A DNA stretch of 64,000 nucleotides from Pseudomonas mandelii (GTDB lineage Bacteria > Pseudomonadota > Gammaproteobacteria > Pseudomonadales > Pseudomonadaceae), in contig NZ_RCZA01000004.1 in the NCBI RefSeq assembly GCF_006438925.1, positions 372,001 through 436,000 on the forward strand, in the 5' to 3' direction. A program made the position numbers and the translations under genes. Below, piece after piece: positions 57,301-64,000 of the stretch; within the stretch, counting starts at the first letter, position 1, and the number at the start of each line of letters is the position of its first letter. The notes beneath the pieces were generated by a model. It saw only the letters and a list, made by a program, of their open reading frames with translations. It ran no database searches and had not been told where the DNA came from.

Positions 57301-60146
57301 CCTCGATAGGTGGTGCAGCTGGCATTCCGGATGCGCTGGGTGACCTCGCGATTTTCGAGCACCTTCATTCGCAGCTAGTGGAGCTGGACACACTCGCAAG
57401 TGACATTCAGGCAATCCCTGGCTGGCAAGGTCTGACCAGCGACACCGCCCGTACACTGCGAGCTATTACACTCGCCGAAACTCTGCGCGGACTGATAAGT
57501 GGGTTGGCCGAGTCGCCCGACCACTTGGTTTCATTGCGCGGCGCAGTCGCGCGTCTGGTCATCGATGCGAATGAAATGTTGGCGCCGGGTGGTCAAATCA
57601 GCGCAGCGTTGTCGGCATTGCAGCTGGCTTTGTCCAGCTATGACCAAGCAGCTCGGCTATTCGCTGGATTGGCTGCAAGGGACGCAGACGTGCATCCAAG
57701 CGTTGCAGCCTTGCGGGCTACTTCACTTTCTATACAGCAGCAGGAAGAACAACTTAAAGCTTGGTGCGATTGGTGTCGGGTGCGGGAGCAGGCTGGTGAA
57801 GCCGGACTGGCGAGCCTCGCCCAAGCACTGGAAGCAGGAAGTCTGATTCCGTCTGCAAGTGAGGAAACTTTCGTCACAGCCTATGCCCATTGGTTTGCAA
57901 CAAACGGCATCGACAGCGAGCCGCTTCTGAGGAATTTTGTTGCTGCCGAGCACATGAGTGACATCCGAGCTTTCGTTCGATTGGACGATGAATTGGCGAA
58001 ACTGACGGTGCGTTACATTCGGGCGAAACTTTGTGGCCTGATCCCGTCAAAGAATGACATTCCTAAAAGCAGCGGCTTTGCCATTCTCAAGCATGAATTG
58101 CAGAAATCTCGCAGACACAAACCAGTCCGGCAGTTGGCGATTGAGATGGGAGATGCGCTAAATCGTCTAGCGCCCTGCATGCTCATGAGCCCGTTGTCGA
58201 TTGCACAGTTCTTGCCTGCCGATCAGCCTCCATTCGACTTGGTTATCTTCGATGAGGCATCGCAAATCGCCCCATGGGATGCAATCGGTTCGATAGCCCG
58301 GGGTAAGCAAGTGGTCATCGCCGGTGACCCGCGTCAGATGCCACCTACAAACTTTTTCAGCCGTGGTCCGAATGCTGGTGACGACGACACAGCCGAGGAC
58401 ATGGAGAGCATCCTTGACGAGTGCTTGGGAGCAGGGGTGCCGAGCCACAGTTTGAGTTGGCACTACCGTAGTCGTCATGAAAGCCTGATTGCGTTCTCCA
58501 ACCATCGCTACTACGACAGCAATCTGATCACCTTTCCTGCGGCAGAAACCCGTGCCAGTGCGGTCGAGTGGCGCAGGGTTGAAGGCGTGTATGCGAAAGG
58601 AAAAGGGCGCTATAACCAGGCTGAAGCTGAAGCGATTGTTAGCGAGACCGTCAAGCGTCTTACCGATCCCGCGTTCGTCGCGGCGGGTCATTCCATCGGG
58701 ATCATCACGCTCAACTCTGATCAGCAAAAGCTGATCAACGATTTGTTGGACACTGCGCGTAAGCAATACCCACAAATCGAGCCTTTCTTTCAGGACACCC
58801 AAACCGAACCGGTTGTCGTCAAAAACCTGGAAACGGTCCAGGGAGATGAGCGGGATCTGATAATGCTCGGGATAGGGTATGGCCCAACCGAGCCAGGTGC
58901 GCAGGTTATGTCGATGAACTTCGGACCTCTCAACAAAGACGGCGGATGGCGCAGGTTAAACGTTGCCATCACACGGTCACGACGAGAAATGTTGGTATTC
59001 ACATCGTTCGACCCGTCGATGATCGATCTGAACCGGACCAATGCTCGCGCAGTCCGGGATTTGAAGCACTTCATCGAGTTCGCCCAGCGCGGTCCAAGGG
59101 CACTTGCTGAGGCAATCCAGGGCTCGGTGGGCGGTTATGACTCACCGTTTGAAGAAGCTGTCGCGCAAGGGCTGCGTCGTCTTGGTTGGCAAGTAGTCCC
59201 GCAGATCGGCGTGTCGCGTTTCCGTATCGATCTGGGAATTGTTCACCCTGATCGTCCGGGCGACTACTTGGCTGGTGTCGAATGTGATGGCGCTACTTAC
59301 CACAGTGCCGCAACTGCTCGGGATCGGGATAAAGTCAGAGGAGCGATTCTCAGTGGTTTGGGATGGAACCTGGTGCGACTTTGGTCCACAGAATGGTGGG
59401 TAGATAAGGAAGGGGCCTTGCAGAAGCTGCACATAGCTTTGAACGACCTTCTGGCTCAATCCCGAGTAGAGGCAGTTGGTAGTCAAGTGACCGAGGAACC
59501 ATCGGCCGCTCCAATCGTTATCGATTTCTCAACCGACTCCGGCATTAGTGATGAGTTGCCAGAAGCGTCTATTAGCTCCGTGAGTAAATTGCCGGCGGAG
59601 ATTGCTGACGTTCGCATAGCTCGCGCTCACAGCGATCCACCTATTTCTCTGGGGCAGAGGGGGGAATATCGCGTCGCTGATCTTTCTACACTTGCGCACA
59701 TGATCCAAGCCGAGCAGTTCCACTTGCCTGCTTACAACCCGGTGCTCCGTCAGATCATTCAAGAGGTACTGCGCCAGGAAGCCCCAATTCTCGACGCACT
59801 CTTAGTCCAGCGTATCGCTCGCGCGCACGGCTTCCAACGATCAGGGCGGCTTATTCGAGACAGAGTGTTGGAGTTGGCCGAACAGCACCATCACGTTCAG
59901 CTGGCGGGATTTGAGGAAGTATTCGTCTGGCACGCCGAGGGCGATGTGATGGAATGGTCGACATACCGTGTTCCGGCATCTGCCGGTGACGCGCGTTCTA
60001 TCGAGGAGATTGCGGCCGAGGAGTTGCGCATCGCAGCGAGCATTATCGATGCAGGGGACCGAGCCCTTGAGGTTGCCAGATTACTAGGCGTCAAACGTCT
60101 CACAGGCGCGGCGCGTGAACGCATAGCGCGAATCCTGAGTGCATAG
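54309..60146 (+). CDS. Giant DUF4011/SF1 helicase/Vsr-type nuclease/DUF3320 protein
   Basis: A 1945-aa likely anti-phage protein. Order: transglutaminase-like domain (Cys217 in ATCLDTALLF, His243 in KGHAFAGVW, possible Glu279); DUF4011 from about 370 (LWQRKLLDLTTRNRLLHLPD); SF1 helicase with Walker A GPPGTGKS at 683-690, a ~600-residue helical insert, Walker B DEASQ at 1315, GDPRQMPPTNFF near 1339 and VAITRSRREMLVFTS near 1551; MTES_1575/Vsr-like nuclease at about 1608-1690 (SPFEEAVAQGLRRLGW, RIDLGIV, GVECDGATYH); DUF3320 near 1775-1945. AGGAG precedes the ATG. From memory, it resembles the single-gene DUF4011-helicase-Vsr class reported in defence-island surveys (Hhe-type). All core motifs are intact. 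Confidence 0.88.
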   Translation: MNIKIEALIARKIGFASHQNAIPLVRELSIWSQEETNLENLVLTLSTDPDFVESRTWHIDRIHAGDRLSISERDIKLNARYLSGLSESLSADVVMRLSQGDNLLVEQRFPTELLARTEWGGLSAMPELLAAFCMPNDPAVDRVLKAASQVLRRAGKKDGIDGYESKSRTRTWELASAIWSGVCSFQLSYALPPASFEQQGQKIRPPSVVLENGVATCLDTALLFAAALEQAGLNALLIMTKGHAFAGVWLQPQEFSQLLTDEASAVRKRLDLKEMVVFETTLATQAPAPSFSQAVSAAERQLDDEQFIMAIDLHRARMQKIRPMALVSAVNVSDVADDAPPAAEGLEEAPALPGFDVEINESTEGPAGKLTLWQRKLLDLTTRNRLLHLPDSAKGVRLLCPDPAALEDLLSSGQRIRVVSVPDLNSSGRDVAVYEQQNNESLVDEVARQALARGEVLACLEKAKLEATLIELFRKARSDLEEGGANTLFLAIGFLKWKKSAEDPKTYSAPLILLPVKLERKSALSGVTLTLLDEEPRFNLTLLELLRHDFELVIPGLDGELPSDESGIDVTGIWNMVRRAVRDVLGFEVCTELVLGTFSFAKYLMWKDLNANAAQLLRSPLVKHLLEPSEAGEGFSGSDEFPRPERLDSSVTPAQLFAPLPADSSQLSAVVASASTHSFVMDGPPGTGKSQTIANMIAHNLALGRRVLFVAEKRAALDVVYRRLAEKGLGEFCLELHSSKASKVEVLKQLDRAWDVSDALSAEDWEREAARLQTLRARLNQLVDVLHRRWSNGLSLHQAIGRVVRDHSPQTPKLAWPPSKEHDAAEYGQLLDLARRLGLNGVAARDLSGKFGALAQTQWSNAWQGQIASASRELSHALDALNAASERLLGLTHLSLPVTEVIQVQQLHDLSSLVLESYGQNLSFAFAPDAVTRIESARRACQLIESYRELEESLSLDYADEACRRIPFEAMHSEWREAEGKFWFLATFAKKKVAKKLASIGGAAGIPDALGDLAIFEHLHSQLVELDTLASDIQAIPGWQGLTSDTARTLRAITLAETLRGLISGLAESPDHLVSLRGAVARLVIDANEMLAPGGQISAALSALQLALSSYDQAARLFAGLAARDADVHPSVAALRATSLSIQQQEEQLKAWCDWCRVREQAGEAGLASLAQALEAGSLIPSASEETFVTAYAHWFATNGIDSEPLLRNFVAAEHMSDIRAFVRLDDELAKLTVRYIRAKLCGLIPSKNDIPKSSGFAILKHELQKSRRHKPVRQLAIEMGDALNRLAPCMLMSPLSIAQFLPADQPPFDLVIFDEASQIAPWDAIGSIARGKQVVIAGDPRQMPPTNFFSRGPNAGDDDTAEDMESILDECLGAGVPSHSLSWHYRSRHESLIAFSNHRYYDSNLITFPAAETRASAVEWRRVEGVYAKGKGRYNQAEAEAIVSETVKRLTDPAFVAAGHSIGIITLNSDQQKLINDLLDTARKQYPQIEPFFQDTQTEPVVVKNLETVQGDERDLIMLGIGYGPTEPGAQVMSMNFGPLNKDGGWRRLNVAITRSRREMLVFTSFDPSMIDLNRTNARAVRDLKHFIEFAQRGPRALAEAIQGSVGGYDSPFEEAVAQGLRRLGWQVVPQIGVSRFRIDLGIVHPDRPGDYLAGVECDGATYHSAATARDRDKVRGAILSGLGWNLVRLWSTEWWVDKEGALQKLHIALNDLLAQSRVEAVGSQVTEEPSAAPIVIDFSTDSGISDELPEASISSVSKLPAEIADVRIARAHSDPPISLGQRGEYRVADLSTLAHMIQAEQFHLPAYNPVLRQIIQEVLRQEAPILDALLVQRIARAHGFQRSGRLIRDRVLELAEQHHHVQLAGFEEVFVWHAEGDVMEWSTYRVPASAGDARSIEEIAAEELRIAASIIDAGDRALEVARLLGVKRLTGAARERIARILSA

Positions 60147-60358
60147 GGTCTGATTGATTCATCGTGGTGACCATAAAATAACTGATGTGGTCACTGCGAT
60201 ACTAAGACTTTGGGGGGGCTTTGGCTCAGAGCGTCTAAGCGCTTTATTCAATTTGAGCATCGAGATCCAAATGGTCGATGCAGCGGTTTTGCTAAATCGC
60301 TCAGTGGGTGGTAACCGTCCGGGCAACACACCTTCCTGACACCGTCGCTTGAGGCGAT
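60147..60358. other. Gap at the right end of the island
   Basis: 212 bp without a gene; ends with ACCGTCGC-TTGA-GGCGATGGT, an inverted repeat next to the IS66 end. Confidence 0.4.
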
Positions 60359-60558
60359 GGTGTCCACCTAAATTTAAGTGGACACCATTTTTAGCCTTTT
60401 TAAGCGGACGCCTATGTCACAAGAACGCCGTTCCTATTCAAAGTCCTTCAAGGCCCAGGTCATCGCCGAATGCGCGCAGCCTGACACCTCGATCGCCAAT
60501 GTCGCGTTGACCCACAACCTCAACGCCAACCTCGTCCATAGCAACGCACCGGCAGACT
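60359..60558 (+). mobile_element. IS66-family remnant (end plus 5' part of tnpA)
   Basis: GGTGTCCACCTAAATTTAAG with GTGGACACC forms an inverted repeat of the kind at insertion-sequence ends. From the ATG at 60414 the frame MSQERRSYSKSFKAQVIAEC continues as SIANVALTHNLNANLVH, the N-terminus of an IS66-type orfA protein, and is then cut abruptly at about 60545. The rest of the element is missing. Confidence 0.8.
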
Positions 60559-60896
60559 AGCGGCACATTGGCGCTGCTCGCAGATAAGCGTTTAGGCCGA
60601 GCTTGGCAGAATACGCTGGAGGATCCGGGGCGCGATTGGACCATTGAAGCCTTAGCAGAAGCGGCCACGATGTCACGAGCAACCTTCATGCGTGCATTCG
60701 CGAAGGTTGCCGGACATCTCCATGGGTGCTCTTAACCCAGATTCGGATGGAGCTGGCATTCAGTCTGCTAAGCCGATCACACCTCGGTCTAATCGACATC
60801 GCCGAGCAGGTTGGGTATCAGTCTCAAGCGGCGTTTAGCAAGAAATTTAAGGAAATCTACGGGGAGGCGCCGGGTCGAGTTCGTAAAGCGATTTAG
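60559..60896 (+). pseudogene. AraC-family regulator, C-terminal remnant with frameshift
   Basis: LGRAWQNTLEDPGRDWTIEA..., MSRATFMRAFAKVAG is the first AraC HTH. After a one-base shift near 60720 the second follows (IRMELAFSLLSRSHLGLIDIAEQVGYQS, AAFSKKFKEIYGEAPGRVRKAI) to TAG at 60894. The N-terminal domain is gone, replaced by the IS66 fragment. Confidence 0.85.
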
Positions 60897-61083
60897 CTCA
60901 CGTGTCTCCATCATCAAACAGCGCGAGTTCAAACCGGCGACCGTTTGAAGCCTTCAACGAACCTCTTCGCTGCTAGCTTCACCATCGAATATCCGTCATC
61001 AGTAACCTCAGCCAAATCACCGATGTACAGGCCGCTTCCCAACGGCCGACATTTGCCAAGTTTATGCTTACCCACCCGGGAGC

Positions 61084-62007
61084 CTAAGAGCGATTATTCA
61101 TGCGCCACGCCGGATCAGATAATTCGGCTATGAGAAAATCCGCGAGCACATCCACTTTGGCTGGCCGGGTGCGAGCAGTCGGCGTCACAAAATACAGGCC
61201 TCCTTCCTGCATGCTCCACTCTGGCAGTACCACTTGAAGTCTTCCGTCGCGAAGATACTCACTGGCTACGAATTCCGGAAGTTCAGCAATGGCAATTCCT
61301 GCAAGTACGGCAGGGATCAGGGCTTCCACGTTCGTGACACGAAGTGAGCCAGTGGCCGAAACGCTGACCTCATCTCCTGATTTATTGAGTAAACGCCAGA
61401 CGTCACTCTGGGCTCGATAGGCGTATCCCAGGCAGTTTCGACCGACGAGTTCATGCGGGTGTTTTGGATGACCATGCTGTTTGAGGTATCCAGGAGACGC
61501 CACAAGATAGCGAGCTACTCGGCTAATTCGTCGTGCCACTAGCGACGAATCGGGAAGTATGGCGATCCGCATCGCAGCATCGAAGCCTTCCCCAATGAGG
61601 TCGACTGACGCGTCGGACAAGTGGAGATCGACTGACACTTCGGGATAAGCGAGAAGAAATGCCGGTAGGATTGGGGCCACCCAGCGGACGCCGTAAGTCA
61701 TCGGTATTGCCAACCGTACGAGCCCTCTAGGTTGTGACGAAAGTTCGCGTGCGAACCCCTCTGTTTCTTCAGCCTCTCGGTACAGGCGACTAGCGCTTTC
61801 CGCTATGTTGCGTCCGAACTCTGTGAGTGCGAGCTGTCGGGAGGTCCGATTTAAAAGACGGGCACCAAGCCTTTCTTCCAAGCGTCCAACTCCTCGTGAA
61901 ACCGTCGCGACGGAGACACCCATCACCCTCGCAGCCGCCGCAAAGGAACGCTCCTCAGCTACCTTTGCAAACATCGCTAATCCTTCAAAATCCGGCATCT
62001 TTGACAT
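61084..62007 (-). CDS. LysR-family regulator divergent from an SDR gene
   Basis: A 307-aa LysR regulator from the ATG at 62007 ([52 protein letters not shown]), with an effector domain that includes the [18 protein letters not shown] hinge typical of the group. It faces the SDR gene across 105 bp and very likely regulates it. A longer start at 62034 is possible but has no ribosome site. Confidence 0.87.
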   Translation of the reverse strand: MSKMPDFEGLAMFAKVAEERSFAAAARVMGVSVATVSRGVGRLEERLGARLLNRTSRQLALTEFGRNIAESASRLYREAEETEGFARELSSQPRGLVRLAIPMTYGVRWVAPILPAFLLAYPEVSVDLHLSDASVDLIGEGFDAAMRIAILPDSSLVARRISRVARYLVASPGYLKQHGHPKHPHELVGRNCLGYAYRAQSDVWRLLNKSGDEVSVSATGSLRVTNVEALIPAVLAGIAIAELPEFVASEYLRDGRLQVVLPEWSMQEGGLYFVTPTARTRPAKVDVLADFLIAELSDPAWRMNNRS

Positions 62008-62112
62008 CGACAGTTCTGCAATGATGGTTTGCAATCAATTCTATTTCGAAAGGTAGGGTTCGTCGATATTCTTTGGTCATGCGCTTTCCGGCGCCAACCT
62101 GAGGAACGTCAA

Positions 62113-62865
62113 ATGTCACGCAAACTTGAAGGTAAAATCGCCGTCGTCACCGGCGGAACCAGCGGCCTTGGATTGGCAACCGCTATTCGTTTCGCTAAGG
62201 AAGGTGCTCATGTTTACATCACCGGTCGGCGCAAAGCTGAGCTTGATGCTGCTGTTTTAGCTGTCGGCAATGCAACCGGCGTTCAGGCCGACTCTTCCAA
62301 GCTGGATCAATTGGACGCGTTGTACGAACAGGTGAAAGCACAACACGGTCGTGTTGACGTTTTGTTTGTGAACGCCGGCGGCGGTGAAATGAGCAATCTG
62401 AAAGATGTCACTGAAGAGCATTTCGACGACACCTTCGGCCGAAATACCAAAGGCGTTCTTTTTACGGTCCAAAAGGCGCTGCCACTGCTGTCCAAGGGAG
62501 CTTCCGTGATTCTCACTGGCTCTACTGCGGGTAGTGTTGGCACCCCAGATTTCAGTGTTTACGCCGCTTCGAAAGCAGCCGTAAGGTCCTTCGCCCGTAA
62601 CTGGATCCTCGACTTGAAAGGTCAGGAAATTCGCGTGAATACTCTTAGCCCTGGTCCGATCAAGACGCCAGGCCTCGTAGAATTGGCAGGCCCAGACGCG
62701 GCACAGCAGCAAGGTCTGCTGGATCACTTTGCTTCATTGATTCCAATGGGCCGCGTTGGCGATCCAGATGAAGTCGCAAAGGTAGCAGTATTCCTGGCCT
62801 CTGATGATTCAAGCTTCGTGAACGGCAGTGAAGTATTTGTCGACGGCGGCATCGCCCAAATTTGA
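62113..62865 (+). CDS. Short-chain dehydrogenase/reductase (SDR)
   Basis: A 250-aa classical SDR oxidoreductase. It has the cofactor motif TGGTSGLG at the N-terminus, NAG (as VNAGGGEM), a Ser in [11 protein letters not shown], the YAASK active-site pair (Tyr-x-x-x-Lys) and the late [10 protein letters not shown]. Arg in GRRKAE near strand 2 favours NADPH. GAGGAA precedes the ATG at 62113. The substrate is unknown. Confidence 0.92.
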   Translation: MSRKLEGKIAVVTGGTSGLGLATAIRFAKEGAHVYITGRRKAELDAAVLAVGNATGVQADSSKLDQLDALYEQVKAQHGRVDVLFVNAGGGEMSNLKDVTEEHFDDTFGRNTKGVLFTVQKALPLLSKGASVILTGSTAGSVGTPDFSVYAASKAAVRSFARNWILDLKGQEIRVNTLSPGPIKTPGLVELAGPDAAQQQGLLDHFASLIPMGRVGDPDEVAKVAVFLASDDSSFVNGSEVFVDGGIAQI

Positions 62866-63003
62866 TCCGGAACGTATTGGGAAAGTGTGAGCTTTCCCAG
62901 TACTGGTCAATCTATTAACAACAAGATTGATTTGAAATGGACACCAAATTGGGTCGCGGCAGCGGTTGAGCATTCAAATGAATAACGAAGACCAAACGCA
63001 GCA

Positions 63004-63340
63004 ATGATAGATGTCGCCAAGCTTTATTTTATTAAAGGTGATGCTGGCGATCTGACAATATTGGACCTTTTTAGTGACGATGTTCAGCTGTATTTTCCCA
63101 AGTTTGGAACGCGTATTGGGAAAAATGAGATTGTTGCATTTATTCAGGGTTTGATGGGGGATCTCGGCGGCCTAAAGCACGAGGTAGAGCACTACAACTA
63201 CATCGCACTGGGAAATACAGTGGTTGTAGAGGGAGCCGAGAGCGGAGTCATGAAAAACGGCTCGCAATGGCCAGTTGAAGGGCGATCCGAAGGTCGGTTT
63301 TGCAACGTATTTGAGTTTCAAAAAAAACGACTGACAATGG
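63004..63340 (+). pseudogene. NTF2/SnoaL-like gene, 3'-truncated by an intron fragment
   Basis: The first ~112 codons encode a SnoaL/NTF2-like protein (MIDVAKLYFIKGDAGDLTIL, VQLYFPKFGTRIGKNEIVAFIQGLMG, RSEGRFCNVFEFQ). The expected C-terminal strand is missing. The frame runs on without a stop into group II intron-derived sequence up to 63534. A fused 176-aa product is possible but unlikely to work. Confidence 0.72.
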
Positions 63341-63710
63341 CTGCCGATCCTGCGCGTGTTATTGGCGCCCAATGGCTTAATCGGGCGGTGAGTGCTTACT
63401 TCAACTACCTCGCAGTGCCAGGAAACTTGAAGCTGTTGAGTGGTTTCAGGAAGCCATACGCCGACACCGGCGTCAGGATCTCGGGCAACGCAGCTAGCGA
63501 AATCGGCTGCAATGGTCTCGCTTCGGGTGGCTGACAGATCACTACATACCGAGCCCAAAGAGTGCGCACCCGTACCATCAGGATCGCTTCGCTTCACGCA
63601 CTTGCGGCAGGAGCCGTATGCGGTAGGTCTGCACGTACCGATCTGTGCGGGTGGGGCAGGTGACTGCCATCCCTGCCGCGACCAAAAAAGGCTCATATGG
63701 TTACCATTGC
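63341..63710 (+). mobile_element. Group II intron 3' remnant (reverse-transcriptase tail plus domain V/VI)
   Basis: RVIGAQWLNRAVSAYFNYLA continues as VPGNLKLLSGFRK, the conserved C-terminal region of group II intron reverse transcriptases. In other frames NRLQWSRFGWLTDHYIPSPK and SLRFTHLRQEPYAVGLHVPI then appear, so the tail is frameshifted. At 63611 GAGCCGTATGCGGTAGGTCT and the next bases fit intron domain V (AGC triad present, some mispairs). A domain VI-like hairpin (GGGGCAGG..CCTGCC) follows to about 63683. The 5' intron and most of the protein are missing. Confidence 0.8.
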
Positions 63711-63874
63711 AAGGCTAATCACCACCGGGGTGGCGCTTAGCTTTAGCAGTGATCGCAGTAGTGTTTTTAAGGCTGCTGGTGCATGTCGCTGAGATTATCT
63801 GTGTCCAGTGATCTAACCTCTGCTTCGACGCCAACACTATCTAATCCTTCAAAACGACCAGAGATTTACTGACG

Positions 63875-64000
63875 ATGAACGGGCAAGCCAATTTCGAATT
63901 CGCACAGGACTTTTTGCAGAAACTGGGCAGTGGCGACGCTGAGGCATTAGCGCTCCTATTCGCTGAAAATGCGAATTGGGAAATTGCGGGTGACGTGGGA
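63875..64000 (+). CDS. NTF2/SnoaL-like protein (N-terminal part, cut by window end)
   Basis: From the ATG at 63875 the open frame MNGQANFEFAQDFLQKLGSG continues as DAEALALLFAENANWEIAGDVG to the window end. This is the opening helix and first strand of a SnoaL/NTF2-like protein. A second protein of this type beside the broken one suggests related roles around the SDR gene. Confidence 0.72.
   Translation, partial: MNGQANFEFAQDFLQKLGSGDAEALALLFAENANWEIAGDVG

Larger units (their letters stand above)
38380..60900. other. Accessory (probable defence) island
   Basis: From about 38380 to the IS66/AraC debris ending at 60896 the sequence is more AT-rich, with longer gene-poor gaps and mostly unrecognised or nuclease/helicase genes, unlike the ordered core genes on both sides. 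No integrase, phage structural gene, conjugation gene or tRNA was seen. The left edge lies within the start of a LysR gene. The right edge is the debris zone. The limits are inferred from composition and gene content. Confidence 0.7.

Noticed and set aside
38380..60900. Prophage or conjugative element
   Set aside because: No integrase, capsid, tail, portal, relaxase or type IV secretion gene was found, and no tRNA edge.
60897..61083. Further gene fragment between the AraC remnant and the LysR gene
   Set aside because: Short frames end quickly and no family likeness could be recognised; left unannotated.

Overview
The window reads as a chromosome segment of a fluorescent-group Pseudomonas. 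The evidence is GC-rich coding with strong third-position GC, short REP-like palindromes of two Pseudomonas types (core 'GGAGCTGCCG..GGCTGCGATC' and core 'GTGGGAGCGAGCTTGCTCGCG'), a nic cluster for nicotinate breakdown, a complete fap functional-amyloid operon, and a gnd-zwf pair. All calls come from reading the sequence; no database was searched.

Layout of the core part (1-38.4 kb). At 1-7 kb is nicotinate catabolism: nicC (cut by the window edge) divergent from nicX, then nicR, nicA and nicB, with a shared 12-bp operator-like repeat between nicC and nicX. At 7-9.3 kb are a TetR regulator (NicS candidate) and an NCS2 nucleobase permease. At 9.4-12.5 kb a LysR regulator faces a polyamine-binding protein and agmatinase (speB). 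At 12.6-18.2 kb are housekeeping and stress genes (aldo/keto reductase with a WYL regulator, NTF2-like, ZapE, DinB, GNAT, a small secreted protein) and one decayed gene. At 18.4-21.8 kb is the translationally coupled gnd-zwf-HAD operon. NhaB and a delta-60 repeat protein follow. At 25.6-32.5 kb a sigma-54 activator converges on fapABCDEF, which has its own sigma-54-type promoter and a hairpin terminator between fapC and fapD. At 32.7-37.5 kb are a NadR-like kinase with PnuC, a Cache-type chemoreceptor, uppP, a DUF1294-type protein, an MmcQ/YjbR protein and a LysR gene.

From about 38.38 kb the character changes: the LysR gene loses its family N-terminus, base composition becomes AT-richer, genes become unfamiliar, and this continues to IS66 and AraC-gene debris at 60.36-60.90 kb. 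I see no integrase or tRNA. This accessory island looks like a defence or conflict region. It holds a three-gene unit with two paralogous unknowns (40.3-42.5 kb), a Xre/AbrB-type regulator set next to a 672-aa PD-(D/E)XK protein (43.0-46.9 kb), a tightly overlapping four-gene operon of three paralogous ~85-95 aa helical proteins plus a membrane protein (47.3-48.9 kb), a second nuclease (49.3 kb), two membrane proteins, a CoiA-like nuclease, three small unknowns, and a 1945-aa protein that combines a transglutaminase-like fold, DUF4011, an SF1 helicase, a Vsr/MTES-type nuclease and DUF3320 (54.3-60.1 kb). The four-gene operon is the best candidate for an undescribed system.

The last 3 kb returns to ordinary genes (LysR divergent from an SDR oxidoreductase, then NTF2-like proteins), but one NTF2-like gene is broken by the 3' remnant of a group II intron.
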